From contig JAEWAQ010000005.1 in assembly GCA_023391635.1 (NCBI GenBank), positions 1 to 64,000 on the forward strand: a stretch of 64,000 bases of DNA, given 5' to 3'. The stretch's first letter is position 1. Each line of letters starts with the position of its first letter. The stretch is from Bacillota bacterium (GTDB taxonomy: Bacteria > Bacillota > Bacilli > Paenibacillales > Paenibacillaceae). Under the pieces are notes generated by a model. The model saw only the letters and a list, made by a program, of their open reading frames with translations, was not told the origin of the DNA and searched no databases. This document shows, in pieces, positions 25,149 to 35,050 of this stretch. The translations under genes and the position numbers were made by a program.

Positions 25149-28100
25149 ATGAAGAAAAGTTTATCTCTTCTGCTCTCCGGTGCGATGGTATTCGGCTTGT
25201 TCGCATCCGCAGTATCGGCAGCAGAATCCACTGAGTTGACGACTCAGCAAAAGTATGAAGCACTGAAAACCAAAGGTATCTTCGCAGGTCTTGGAGACGG
25301 CTCTGCCGGTCTGGACCAAGAGATGACTCGCGCACAAGCTGCTCGCATCATCGCTCTGCTGAAAGGCCTTGAAGGTATCGGCGATCCGGATACGCGTGTC
25401 GTAACCGAGAAGCCGTTCCCGGACGTAGACCTGGGCAAGTGGTACACGGAAGAAGTCGACGCAGTTAAGGCTGATAAATCCTTCGTAGGCAATGCTGACG
25501 GAAACTTCTATCCGAACGGGCAACTGACGGTTCAAGAATTGGCTGTTGCTGTTGCTCAAGCACTGGGCTTCGACGCAACGAATGCTGAGCCGGTTGAGAT
25601 CGAAGGCGCTGCTAGCTGGGCTGGACCTTCCATCAAGTTCCTGCAAGACAACGGCTACAATGTACCGACCAACTACACGGCTAACGCTCTGCGCGGCCAA
25701 CTGGTTGACGCTACTTACGTAGCTGATTCGATCTTGAACCCAGCTGTTCCGGCGAAAGTTTCGGTAGTGTCAGCTAAGCAAATGAACGGCAAGTCCGTAG
25801 AAGTTAAGCTTGACAAGGCTGTTGACACCAAGAAAGCAACGCTGTCTGTAAAGCGTGGTACAGCTACCGTGGGTTCCTCCACAGAATGGGCTGAAGACGG
25901 TAAGTCTGCAGTAGTTAAGCTTGATGGCAACATTGCTGAAGACAAGTACACTGTAACTCTTGCCGGCATTGAAGAGTCTGAGATCAAGACAGCTTCCGTT
26001 GAGTTTGCTGGTCAAATCGAGAAGATTGTTAAGATCGATATTCTGACTGCTTCTGAAACGCTTCCGATGGCTCAAGGCGTTCGCATTGACTTCCAAGCAA
26101 CGAACCAATTTGGTTCTAAGTCTGATCTGTCTGCGAGCAACTTCTCCATCAATACAGCTGGAGTCGGTGGACCGGTTAATGTATCTGGCGAGCAAGCCTT
26201 CACATTGAACCTTGAAGGCGTAGCTAAGGATACGAGAATTCCGGTTACTATTATCCACACATCCAGCGGTATTTCTACAAACAAGGTGTTTATTGTTGGC
26301 GAAGCACCGATCGCAAGCAAAGTTGAAATTGGCGACATCATCTATGCTAATAACAAAACGCGTGTCGAAGCTAATGACACGATTGGTTTGAAAATTACGG
26401 TGTTGGACCAATATGGCATTCGGTTGAATATTGAAAATGTTCCTGCTGCTGGTCCTGTTCTGATTGCGTATGGTTTGAATTCGCCTCGCGGTATTACGCC
26501 GATTACGAGCGATCCTTCTACATTGGAGAAAGATGCTACTCCGTTTGCTGATCTTGATGGAGACGGGTATCTTGATCTTGTGTTGAATGCAAAAACTCCA
26601 ACCTACACGAACCAAGATAGAGACGTTACAGTTACGATCTATGCAACTGGCTCCAATCAATCTGCTTCCAAGGTTGTAACTGTCGTTCAACCGAAGCAAC
26701 CTGCAACGGTTGAATTCGGCGACACGAACCTGCAACTTGCAGAAGGTGACGGAAACAAGTATGTTCCGTTGATCCTGAAAGACAAAGAAGGCAATGCACT
26801 GTCTGCTGACGACATTGTAGCTGCTGAGAAGTCTGGCAAGCTTACGATTTACTCCACGAATGGCAACGTTGTACTGGGCCTTGCTGCTCCTGGCGGCACG
26901 AATGACAATGGTTCTACTGCAGTTATTCAGCGCACAGGCGATAACAAGGGTAAGATCCGCATCGACGCTGTTAATGGCAAGGGATCCGGGCAAATCGTTG
27001 TTATGATCGCTGGTTCTGCTCCGGTACAGCAAGCTGCTTGGCCGTTCACTGTATCTGATGCACGTGTACCGACTTCGATTAAAGTGTCTACACCTGCTGC
27101 TCCGAAGATGATTCACGGCGATGCAACTAATAAGACGGATAACGAAGTTAAGTACAAAGTGTATGACCAGTACGGTGCTGAGTTGGATAAGAACTTCTCT
27201 GCTGCATATGTTGTGAAGTTTGAGCTTAAAGGAATTGGCAATTCGACGCCGGGAACAATTGTTTCTATTGTTGGCGTGACTGCCGATGATGCAACGGAAT
27301 ATGATATTCAAACTTCTGTATTTGATGATTCGATCAAATTCAGATCTGCTGCAACCAATTCGAATACGGGCACGGTGGAACTCGTTGCGAAGCTGATGGA
27401 TATCCGTGGTGCAACCCCTGTAGAAATCTCGAGGGCAGCTGCTAGAACTCAAGTTATCACGGGTAATGAATCCGGCCTGGGCCTGACGCACACGATCGCT
27501 GTTGATGGTGCTAAGGACAACACGCTGTACGCAATTGGTAAGGGTAAAGTAACGACCACAGCTGATGTGTATGGTGATGCTACTCTTGCTGACGTAACCA
27601 TCGGCACTATGGCTGATCTTGCAGCTCTGCCGCAAGCTAAGGGCTTCAAAGTTACAGCTACCGATGCTTCTGGTAACAAAGTAGCATTGCCGGATAACCG
27701 GATTGTTTCTGGCTCTGTTATGATCGCTAATCCTAACGTTGCTAAGACGGATAGTGACAAGCTCGTTGGTTGGGATGCTGGTACGACTCAAGTAACTGTT
27801 GCATTCCGTACTCCGACAGGCACACTGACGGATACGAAAGACATCACGGTGAAGAAGGATGCCCTGGCTGTAGATGCAATCTCGGCTAAGAAGTCCTCCA
27901 AGTCTGTTGCTAATGCATTGCTTGCAACGATTGATCCGTGGGATGCTAATCTGTTCGAAGAAATTAAAGTAACAGATCAGTATGGCACTTCGTACACGAA
28001 TGCACAACTGGCACAATTCAAATTCGGCGTCGCGTACTACATCCATGACATCAAGCGTATCACGTACCCAGCAGCTCCTGCAGCTGGTTCTGACGCTGGT

Positions 28101-28235
28101 CTGGACACAATCGAAGTTACAGCTGCTAACAAAATCGAGTATACTCTTGTCGGCTTGAAGGACATTAAGAGCTTCGTACTTGACGCAGTAGCACCTAACG
28201 GTAAGAAAGTAACGATTACGGTTGAGGTTGACTAA
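25149..28235 (+). CDS. Major S-layer protein with N-terminal SLH domains
   Basis: 1028 residues from ATG 25149; ATG 25077 would add 24. The signal peptide MKKSLSLLLSGAMVFGLFAS ends at VSA-A (residue 24). Three SLH-type repeats occupy about 29-192: TRAQAARIIALL, PFPDVDLGKWYTEEVDAVKA with TVQELAVAVAQALG, and WAGPSIKFLQDNGYNVP with LRGQLVDATYVA; the second and third have weakened TRAE motifs. The rest is a series of Ig-like domains (for example KMNG/VSAKQMNGKSVEVKL followed by KYTVTLAG). Codon use is strongly skewed to GCT, GTT, GTA and CTG, unlike its GC-rich neighbours, a mark of very high expression. A strong promoter, a long leader and a perfect terminator frame it as a single-gene unit. Confidence 0.88.
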   Translation: MKKSLSLLLSGAMVFGLFASAVSAAESTELTTQQKYEALKTKGIFAGLGDGSAGLDQEMTRAQAARIIALLKGLEGIGDPDTRVVTEKPFPDVDLGKWYTEEVDAVKADKSFVGNADGNFYPNGQLTVQELAVAVAQALGFDATNAEPVEIEGAASWAGPSIKFLQDNGYNVPTNYTANALRGQLVDATYVADSILNPAVPAKVSVVSAKQMNGKSVEVKLDKAVDTKKATLSVKRGTATVGSSTEWAEDGKSAVVKLDGNIAEDKYTVTLAGIEESEIKTASVEFAGQIEKIVKIDILTASETLPMAQGVRIDFQATNQFGSKSDLSASNFSINTAGVGGPVNVSGEQAFTLNLEGVAKDTRIPVTIIHTSSGISTNKVFIVGEAPIASKVEIGDIIYANNKTRVEANDTIGLKITVLDQYGIRLNIENVPAAGPVLIAYGLNSPRGITPITSDPSTLEKDATPFADLDGDGYLDLVLNAKTPTYTNQDRDVTVTIYATGSNQSASKVVTVVQPKQPATVEFGDTNLQLAEGDGNKYVPLILKDKEGNALSADDIVAAEKSGKLTIYSTNGNVVLGLAAPGGTNDNGSTAVIQRTGDNKGKIRIDAVNGKGSGQIVVMIAGSAPVQQAAWPFTVSDARVPTSIKVSTPAAPKMIHGDATNKTDNEVKYKVYDQYGAELDKNFSAAYVVKFELKGIGNSTPGTIVSIVGVTADDATEYDIQTSVFDDSIKFRSAATNSNTGTVELVAKLMDIRGATPVEISRAAARTQVITGNESGLGLTHTIAVDGAKDNTLYAIGKGKVTTTADVYGDATLADVTIGTMADLAALPQAKGFKVTATDASGNKVALPDNRIVSGSVMIANPNVAKTDSDKLVGWDAGTTQVTVAFRTPTGTLTDTKDITVKKDALAVDAISAKKSSKSVANALLATIDPWDANLFEEIKVTDQYGTSYTNAQLAQFKFGVAYYIHDIKRITYPAAPAAGSDAGLDTIEVTAANKIEYTLVGLKDIKSFVLDAVAPNGKKVTITVEVD

Positions 28236-28252
28236 TCGTTAACCACACCGTA

Positions 28253-28286
28253 GTACAAAAAGAGGCCCTAGGGCCTCTTTTTGTAC
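28253..28286. terminator. Perfect 34-base palindromic terminator
   Basis: GTACAAAAAGAGGCCC and its exact complement meet at a TA centre. Runs of A and T on the two sides make it functional in both directions. It follows the S-layer gene by 17 bases and marks the composition boundary. Confidence 0.9.
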
Positions 28287-28399
28287 TTATCGAACATTTA
28301 ACTTGAATCCATTAAAATTATTCTTAACTTGCGAAACTTATTATGTGTTCTACTCGTCAATAATATAGCTGTTGAAATGCTAATACGGAGGTAAGATTG

Positions 28400-30499
28400 A
28401 TGAGGAAACTATTAGTATCCATGATGATGACTTGTATGATATTTGCAGGGATTCTTTCACCAACATTCGCAAGCTCAGTCGAGCAACCTTCTTTGAAGTC
28501 ATTTGTGCCGAAACAATTGCCCAATATAAATTTAGGAAATGGTAACTATGCACAAGTGATCAATGCGTCTATGTTGCCGAATGATAGTGGGAATCTAATG
28601 ACGATTAGTGTGAAATATGTCAATCAAGGTAATTCGGCCATAAACACAATTGACTACTGGTTAAGAATAAGATCAACGAGTAAAGGCAATGAGAAGTACT
28701 CTGTAAATGTTATTCCGAGTGATGCGAATATAAATCGTATTCCAGCAAAGTCCAGTGCTATCATTACATATTATAGCAATGTAGGCGCTGATGTTAAATT
28801 AGGGAATATACTAATTGAAATCATTAAATGGGATTTTAGCCGAACGGATTACGAGCATGTATTGGGAAGTGTCAAGCCTAACGCAGATGATTATGTTGTA
28901 CCATCCAATTATTCTTATAATATTCAATTGTCGGGAATGCAATTAGGAACCTCTGTTAGCAAAGCCATAGTATCAAAGAATGAGAAGTATTATAAGAGCA
29001 CCTTAATCTATAATATAAAGAATAACGGAAATACATCCCTTACATTACCAGGCCTTCAATATTACATCCTAACGTCCGAAGGAATCATGTATCAGCTTCA
29101 ATCAAATAACAATTCGGATTTGAAGATAGAACCAATGACGAATGAAGAGTTAACACTAAGAGGGAATATACCGAATGTCGTGAATGAAAAGGGTTGGAAG
29201 CTAGTTGTGGCCTTACCTGCAACAGATAACAAATTGATTCTACCAATTGCAAGCTATTTACTTCCGCCAAGCTCCCAAGAATCTGGAACAGACTTTTTGA
29301 AAGAGTACACTTTCACAAACATTGATGGCTTATACCATGTTAAGGTGAATTCAGTAACTAGGACTGCATTGGATGATAAAGATTTGATTATAGCGAATTT
29401 GAATATAACCAACAAAAACAAAGAGCCATTGCCTATACCGGCTTTGACAGGCAAGTTTATGCTCGACAATACAATCGAGCGAGAAGTTGTTGTTATTCAA
29501 CCGAATAAGGTACTTGCGATACAGCCAAATGAATCAATTTCAGTCTATTTATACAATGAAATTCCTTACACATATGAATTTAAACAATTAAAATTAGTTT
29601 TACAGCAAAAGATTGGAGAAAATGATAAAGAAGACCTGCTTGAAATAACTGGTTCTGAAGTGTTCTCAGCTATAGCTACATTACCTATAGGAGAGCAATA
29701 CGTAATTAATAATGTAGGTAACAGTTCTACTTATCAGTTGAGGGGAATCAAATCTTTTAATTCAATAACTTCAAAAATGTTTACTGCCCAAATTCTAGTT
29801 ACAAATCATGAAAAACGTTCAGCAGGAATTATAAGTTTTGTAGGATATTTCAAAACATCAGACGGCAATGTATTTCCTGCTACCTTCACAGAAATTAAAG
29901 ATAAGATGATTCCTCGTGGTAAAGCATTGTTAGAAGTAAGTTCAACAATGCCAATCGGTTATAATACTGAAGGTGCTACTTTAATTATAGGTGAGGCTGT
30001 TGCTACAAATGATGGCGAACAAGCAAAAGCAAACACGGCATATGTAAATCCAATTGAAATCAAATTGGGCAACGAGCTTGATGCACAAAATGGAATTAAA
30101 GATATCGATGCATATCCTTACACTCTTTCAATCTCCAGAATTCAGTCACAGATTCTGTACGGACAAGATAAGGTACAAATTGACTTTGACTATGAACTTG
30201 TAAAAGATGCACTTGTACTAAGTAATAGTGAAAATAAAAGAATTGTGATTGAAATCAAGGACGAAAAGAATAATATCGCATTTACAAACGAATATTCATT
30301 CGAAGCAACTGAGAAGGATGCTTCATTCTTGATTATTGGCAAACATCATGGAACGTTTACCGCAATTGACAGCGATCTAATCTTTAAAATTCAAACAATG
30401 AAAAATGACTTTACATTTAATGTTTATGAACAGATTGCTCCAGGCTATAAATATTTGCTATCTACACAGTCACTAAGATGGTTTTCGACAAGCGATTAA
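28400..30499 (+). CDS. Secreted protein of unknown function
   Basis: A 699-residue protein from ATG 28400 (GGAGG 8 bases upstream; TTG 28397 also open). It has a signal peptide (LLVSMMMTCMIFAGILSPTFA) and no later membrane segment. I recognise no domain. The body alternates short beta-rich blocks of similar type, such as ISVKYVNQGNSAINT, IANLNITNKNKEPLPIPAL and TAQILVTNHEKRSAGI. These look like repeated immunoglobulin-like modules that describe 'tail-end' conserved-domain folds (compare DUF4352-like), about 130 residues apart. It is AT-rich, unlike the S-layer gene before it, and has its own terminator. Position between the S-layer gene and the glycan locus suggests a wall-associated role, which is inference only. 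Confidence 0.7.
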   Translation: MRKLLVSMMMTCMIFAGILSPTFASSVEQPSLKSFVPKQLPNINLGNGNYAQVINASMLPNDSGNLMTISVKYVNQGNSAINTIDYWLRIRSTSKGNEKYSVNVIPSDANINRIPAKSSAIITYYSNVGADVKLGNILIEIIKWDFSRTDYEHVLGSVKPNADDYVVPSNYSYNIQLSGMQLGTSVSKAIVSKNEKYYKSTLIYNIKNNGNTSLTLPGLQYYILTSEGIMYQLQSNNNSDLKIEPMTNEELTLRGNIPNVVNEKGWKLVVALPATDNKLILPIASYLLPPSSQESGTDFLKEYTFTNIDGLYHVKVNSVTRTALDDKDLIIANLNITNKNKEPLPIPALTGKFMLDNTIEREVVVIQPNKVLAIQPNESISVYLYNEIPYTYEFKQLKLVLQQKIGENDKEDLLEITGSEVFSAIATLPIGEQYVINNVGNSSTYQLRGIKSFNSITSKMFTAQILVTNHEKRSAGIISFVGYFKTSDGNVFPATFTEIKDKMIPRGKALLEVSSTMPIGYNTEGATLIIGEAVATNDGEQAKANTAYVNPIEIKLGNELDAQNGIKDIDAYPYTLSISRIQSQILYGQDKVQIDFDYELVKDALVLSNSENKRIVIEIKDEKNNIAFTNEYSFEATEKDASFLIIGKHHGTFTAIDSDLIFKIQTMKNDFTFNVYEQIAPGYKYLLSTQSLRWFSTSD

Positions 30500-30537
30500 A
30501 ACAAGAAATCCCCCTCACTGGGGGATTTCTTGTTTTA
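30498..30537 (+). terminator. Strong rho-independent terminator
   Basis: AAACAAGAAATCCCCC pairs with GGGGGATTTCTTGTTTT around a five-base loop. The stem starts inside the stop codon of the preceding gene. Confidence 0.9.
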
Positions 30538-30586
30538 ACATAATGCTTAATCTGACATTGCTGGACCTTATACCAAATTCCTATGC

Positions 30587-30615
30587 TTGTTATAGCGACA
30601 CTGCAACGGTATACT
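30587..30615 (+). promoter_or_regulatory. Sigma-A promoter of the surface-glycan operon
   Basis: TTGTTA (30587-30592), a 17-base spacer and TATACT (30610-30615), about 90 bases before the first gene of the run 30703-52931. No other good promoter was found inside that run. Confidence 0.6.
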
Positions 30616-30702
30616 TAAAATGATAGTGAAAACCACATTCGACACTTTTCAATCCGGTGCAAATTATGCAAGGAGAACTATGCTTCTTCAGGAGTGCAAT
30701 CA

Positions 30703-32628
30703 ATGAATAAATATTCTCGATTGGGTTTACTGCTGATAATTGATTCACTTCTTATTATATTATCTGTATATGTAGCCTATCTGCTAAGATTTGATTTTTC
30801 TATTAGGCCTCAATTTATATCAACATTGCCTTATGTGTTTCCTTTGGTCCTTGTATTCGTGCTCACAGGTTTTTATACATTTAAAATATACAAGCGGATA
30901 TGGCAATATGCAAGCATAGGAGATTTATTTGCCATTATGAAAGGCGCTTTTTTCGGAGTAGGCGCTTTTTTCATATTCCATCATTTGATCATTCATAGCT
31001 ACTATAATGAAATTGTTGTTCCAAGGAGTATCTATCCACTTGTTCTAATAATATCTACAGTTGCTGTAGGTAGCTCAAGGCTCCTTTGGAGGCTGTTGAG
31101 AGGCAATTACACTAGAATGATGCCACACCATCGCAAAGCGCTAATTGTAGGGGCTGGGGAAGCCGGTGTGATGGTTGTAAAAGAATTGCGCCAATCACGC
31201 TCGGAATTATATCCTGTAGTGTTCATCGATGACAACATTCAGAAGTTGAATTATGAAGTGATGGGAATACCGGTAGTGGGTGGACGTGATGAAATTCCAA
31301 CAATCGCAAAACAATATAATATCGATGATATTATCGTTGCGATTCCGGCAGCGTCCCGAACTGAAGTATCAGAAATAATAAAAATAAGCAAAGAAACCGG
31401 ATGTCAAATTAAAATTGTTCCGAGAGTCAATGATCTCATTAATGGGAAGATCACCATAAAAACGATTCGCGATGTCAGTGTTGAAGACTTGTTGGGTCGG
31501 GAACCTATCAAAGTCGATATGGAAGGCATTACGGGATACTTGAAAGATCAAAACGTATTGGTTACTGGCGCCGGAGGATCTATTGGATCAGAAATCTGTC
31601 GCCAGATCGCTGCTGTTCATCCCGAGCGATTGATCCTACTGGGGCACGGTGAGAATAGTATATATGAAATTGAACTAGAGTTGCGAAATGCATATCCATC
31701 GCTCAAAATTGAGCCGATAATTGCAGATGTTCAAGATAAATCTCGCATAGATCAAGTATTTAATAACTATCGACCCCAAGTCGTATTCCATGCAGCCGCA
31801 CACAAGCATGTTCCTCTGATGGAACGTAATCCACTTGAAGCAGTTAAAAATAATGTGCTTGGCACAAAGAATTTAGTGGAATGTGCTGATAAATATAAGG
31901 CCAAAAAATTTGTGCTGATTTCTACAGACAAAGCTGTGAATCCGACAAGTGTAATGGGTGCTACTAAACTCATTGCCGAAATGATATTGCAAGAACAGAA
32001 TAGGAGAAGCAATACGATTTTCACTGCAGTTCGCTTTGGAAATGTATTGGGTAGTCGCGGAAGCGTCATTCCATTATTCAGAAAGCAAATCGAAAAAGGC
32101 GGGCCTGTCACGGTTACCCATCCTGAGATGATCCGATATTTTATGATGATTCCCGAAGCAGTGCAACTGGTTGTTCAGGCTGGTGCATTAGCAAACGGGG
32201 GCGAAATATTTATTCTCGATATGGGGCAACCTGTAAAAATTGCCGAATTAGCGCGGGACCTGATTCGATTATCCGGGCTGGAATTAGGTAAAGATATTGA
32301 AATTGTGTACACAGGATTGAGACCAGGCGAAAAGCTGTTTGAAGAGATTTTGACTAGCGCAGAGGGCGCAACTACTACCAAGCATGATCGAATATTCGTT
32401 ACCCGCCCTTCTGAATTTCCAAATGAACAGTTCTATATGAGGCTAGAAGAACTATTGAGGTTGATTAAACAAGAAAAAATGTTTGAACCAATGGAATTAA
32501 AAGAAATGTTAAAACGTATTGCACCATCATATTATATTCAAGATTCTAGAAGCACAATCGATAAGGTTATTGTGAATGAACAAATAAGAGCTTCTTTGGA
32601 AATGGTAGCTGCGTTAGAGGCAAAATAA
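30703..32628 (+). CDS. Membrane nucleotide-sugar dehydratase/epimerase (CapD/PglF-like)
   Basis: A 641-residue protein from ATG 30703 (AGGAG 7 bases upstream; a GTG at 30694 is less likely). Four N-terminal membrane helices, a CoA-binding-like Rossmann domain (ALIVGAGEAGVMVVKEL) and a C-terminal SDR domain with VTGAGGSIGSEICRQI. The catalytic site shows SVMGATKLIAE, where Met replaces the usual Tyr, as in PglF/FlaA1-type UDP-GlcNAc 4,6-dehydratases. It probably makes a UDP-4-keto-6-deoxy sugar or 2,5-epimer for the first glycan residue. It opens the operon. Confidence 0.88.
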   Translation: MNKYSRLGLLLIIDSLLIILSVYVAYLLRFDFSIRPQFISTLPYVFPLVLVFVLTGFYTFKIYKRIWQYASIGDLFAIMKGAFFGVGAFFIFHHLIIHSYYNEIVVPRSIYPLVLIISTVAVGSSRLLWRLLRGNYTRMMPHHRKALIVGAGEAGVMVVKELRQSRSELYPVVFIDDNIQKLNYEVMGIPVVGGRDEIPTIAKQYNIDDIIVAIPAASRTEVSEIIKISKETGCQIKIVPRVNDLINGKITIKTIRDVSVEDLLGREPIKVDMEGITGYLKDQNVLVTGAGGSIGSEICRQIAAVHPERLILLGHGENSIYEIELELRNAYPSLKIEPIIADVQDKSRIDQVFNNYRPQVVFHAAAHKHVPLMERNPLEAVKNNVLGTKNLVECADKYKAKKFVLISTDKAVNPTSVMGATKLIAEMILQEQNRRSNTIFTAVRFGNVLGSRGSVIPLFRKQIEKGGPVTVTHPEMIRYFMMIPEAVQLVVQAGALANGGEIFILDMGQPVKIAELARDLIRLSGLELGKDIEIVYTGLRPGEKLFEEILTSAEGATTTKHDRIFVTRPSEFPNEQFYMRLEELLRLIKQEKMFEPMELKEMLKRIAPSYYIQDSRSTIDKVIVNEQIRASLEMVAALEAK

Positions 32629-32647
32629 GATTAGAGGAGTTTGTTTA

Positions 32648-35032
32648 ATGGGCAAGGGAGTATCAAGAAAGGCTTCAGAATATAAATCCGTACTGACCTG
32701 GTTAATCTTGTGCTTCATAGCTGTATATATGTTCACAGCTCCTTTTTATCAAGGGCTCTTTAACGGAGGGGAGTTCTCTTTTGAACGTCCAATATATTTC
32801 TCTATGTTATGGTCAGCAGTAGCGTTAATTGCGATAGCTATATTCATGTATAATCGTTGGACAATAAGCAATTTAAGAGGCCAGATGGCGCTTGTGATAT
32901 GGCTGATTCCGCTCTGCTATCTTACCTCATTATTACAAGCAGCATCTTTGCAGTCAGCGATTAATGAACTCTATATTCATATAATGTATGTTGTATTTTT
33001 TTTAATTGGAGCATATTTTACTAGCAGTAATCCAGGCTCGATGGTAATTAAATATTCCATACTTGGATCGGGATATGTGATCGTGATCCACGGTTTCTTG
33101 AATTGGTTCGGGAATGTTCACTATAAAGATGCTGTATTGGATCATCGCTTGTCCGGTGTATTTCAATACCCGAATTCATACGCAGCATACTTGACTGGAT
33201 TATTAATAGCCAGTTTAATCCTGATTAATTATTCGAAAAAGTGGTATACGACAATTTCTTATGCATTGATGCTGGTGCCAATTTGCACATCTCTACTGTT
33301 AACATTGTCCCGCGGCGGTCTGCTTGCCTTACCTTTTGTTCTGCTAATCTATCTCCTTTTTCTGTCGTGGAGGAGACAATTGTTTACGCTTCTGTATATG
33401 GGATTGGCAATTGTGACGGCCCTTGTTATTCATAACCGCATGACGAAGATTGAAATCCAGATCAGCCAACAATACGAATCACTCTTATCTCTCAAGGGTT
33501 GGGCTATTCTAATAGCAGCATCAATTTTAATTGCGGCGATCATATTATTCATTCAAAAATACATCTCGCATAAATTTTCACAAGAACAAAAAAAGTCCAA
33601 GGTTTTCCCGATTAGCAATGTCATAATCCCTCTATGTTCAATAGTATTGTTGATTATAAGTGCAATCTTGATATTCGGAAGTAGTACAATCACTGATAAA
33701 CTCCCGGAAGAAATTCGCCTAAGGGTCCAGAGTTTGAATTCAGAAGATAGCAGCATAGCTTCGAGATGGATCTTCTATCAAGATTCTTTCAAAATCGCCA
33801 AGGATTATCCTCTCTTCGGGGCTGGGGGCGGTGCCTGGTCAAGTTTATATGATCAATACAAAAGTTTTCCATACATTAGCCGACAAACGCATAATTTAAT
33901 ATCCCAAGTTTTAGTAGACACTGGATATGTAGGGCTTGTTCTGTTCATGATAGTATTTTTTCTATGTTGGTATATATTTATTCGAAATGCAAAGCAACAG
34001 CCAGAGTCGGGTTGGAAAGACCGGCTCATCTTGCCGTTCTTCGGACTAGCGATATTGTTTCATAGTGCAATTGATTTTGACATGTCTTTTGTTTACTTAT
34101 CTGCAATCGTATTTTTAAGTATGGGATCCTTGTTGTCAATAAGGGATTCCAATGATAAACCTCGAGACTCATCGAACCAAGGAAGTAAAGCATTAAGAGT
34201 ATATCCGATTGCTCTTGCTATTATTGCAATCATATTATTCTATGAATCTGTACAAGCGGTACAAGGTAATTCATTGTTCAGAAAGGCAAATATTGCAGCG
34301 GCTATGACCGGAAATTATCAGGAAGTCAAGAAGCCTTTGGACGCGGCCATAAAGCTTCAACCTGATCATGCGTATTATGCCCTATACAAAACAAGTATAC
34401 TCATTCAGCTCTATAATCAAGTAAAGGACGAGGCGTTCATCAATGAAGCAGACGAACTCCTTACAGTATTGCAACGAAAGGAACCTTACGATCGGAGAAT
34501 GATTAATGAGCGATTCAACTGGTATATGGCCAAGGGTGAATACGTCCATGCATTGGAATGGTCACAGTCCAAATTAGAGCAATTACCGTGGGATATCAAC
34601 TTATATGAGAAGATCATAGGAATTTATTACGAATTGGGTAATCAGGCAAGAATTCAAGGGTCCAGCGAAGTCATGCAAAGCAATTGGGATCAAGCATTTA
34701 ATTGGTTGGAACAATTCAAACGAAAGATAGAAGAAGTTCACGCCTTGCCAAAAGGCCAACAAAAAGGTTACGTATTTACGACTACACCAAGTATGTTACT
34801 GCCTATTGCGCAAATATATTATCATCAAGGCAACTATGATCTAGCAGCATCAACACTAAGCACAGTATTGCCCATGAACTTCGAAGATCAAGTTAGTCGA
34901 GCAGTTGTACGCTGGTATCTAGCCTCATTGCAACAACAAAACCAGAATGATCAGCCGTTATTGGAAAGGTTCATTAGCGAGTATCCGGAGGAAGAGCAGC
35001 AAATAAAAACAATTGTTGAAAACAAAATGTGA
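32648..35032 (+). CDS. O-antigen ligase/polymerase family protein with TPR-like tail
   Basis: A 794-residue protein from ATG 32648. About 12 membrane helices carry a Wzy_C-type loop (GAGGGAWSSLYDQYKSFP, then RQTHNLISQVLVDTGYVG). The last 230 residues are soluble and helical, TPR-like (ALEWSQSKLEQLPWDINLYEK). Wzy, WaaL and bacterial O-oligosaccharyltransferases share this fold. In Geobacillus the WsfB-type member attaches glycans to the S-layer protein. An S-layer gene lies 4.4 kb upstream, so transfer to it is possible. Alternatively it polymerises exopolysaccharide. It is cotranscribed with the gene before (19 bases apart). Confidence 0.85.
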   Translation: MGKGVSRKASEYKSVLTWLILCFIAVYMFTAPFYQGLFNGGEFSFERPIYFSMLWSAVALIAIAIFMYNRWTISNLRGQMALVIWLIPLCYLTSLLQAASLQSAINELYIHIMYVVFFLIGAYFTSSNPGSMVIKYSILGSGYVIVIHGFLNWFGNVHYKDAVLDHRLSGVFQYPNSYAAYLTGLLIASLILINYSKKWYTTISYALMLVPICTSLLLTLSRGGLLALPFVLLIYLLFLSWRRQLFTLLYMGLAIVTALVIHNRMTKIEIQISQQYESLLSLKGWAILIAASILIAAIILFIQKYISHKFSQEQKKSKVFPISNVIIPLCSIVLLIISAILIFGSSTITDKLPEEIRLRVQSLNSEDSSIASRWIFYQDSFKIAKDYPLFGAGGGAWSSLYDQYKSFPYISRQTHNLISQVLVDTGYVGLVLFMIVFFLCWYIFIRNAKQQPESGWKDRLILPFFGLAILFHSAIDFDMSFVYLSAIVFLSMGSLLSIRDSNDKPRDSSNQGSKALRVYPIALAIIAIILFYESVQAVQGNSLFRKANIAAAMTGNYQEVKKPLDAAIKLQPDHAYYALYKTSILIQLYNQVKDEAFINEADELLTVLQRKEPYDRRMINERFNWYMAKGEYVHALEWSQSKLEQLPWDINLYEKIIGIYYELGNQARIQGSSEVMQSNWDQAFNWLEQFKRKIEEVHALPKGQQKGYVFTTTPSMLLPIAQIYYHQGNYDLAASTLSTVLPMNFEDQVSRAVVRWYLASLQQQNQNDQPLLERFISEYPEEEQQIKTIVENKM

Positions 35033-35050
35033 GATGAGTGAGAATCAGTT

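Noticed and set aside
25770..28046. 758-codon open frame on the minus strand inside the S-layer gene
   Set aside because: The plus-strand gene has signal peptide, SLH repeats, promoter and terminator. The antisense frame is open because of biased codon use, and its translation (Ile/Arg/Cys/Ser-rich) resembles no protein.
28253..28286. Perfect palindrome as a regulatory or integration site
   Set aside because: GC-rich stem flanked by A and T runs, directly after the S-layer stop: a bidirectional terminator explains it.
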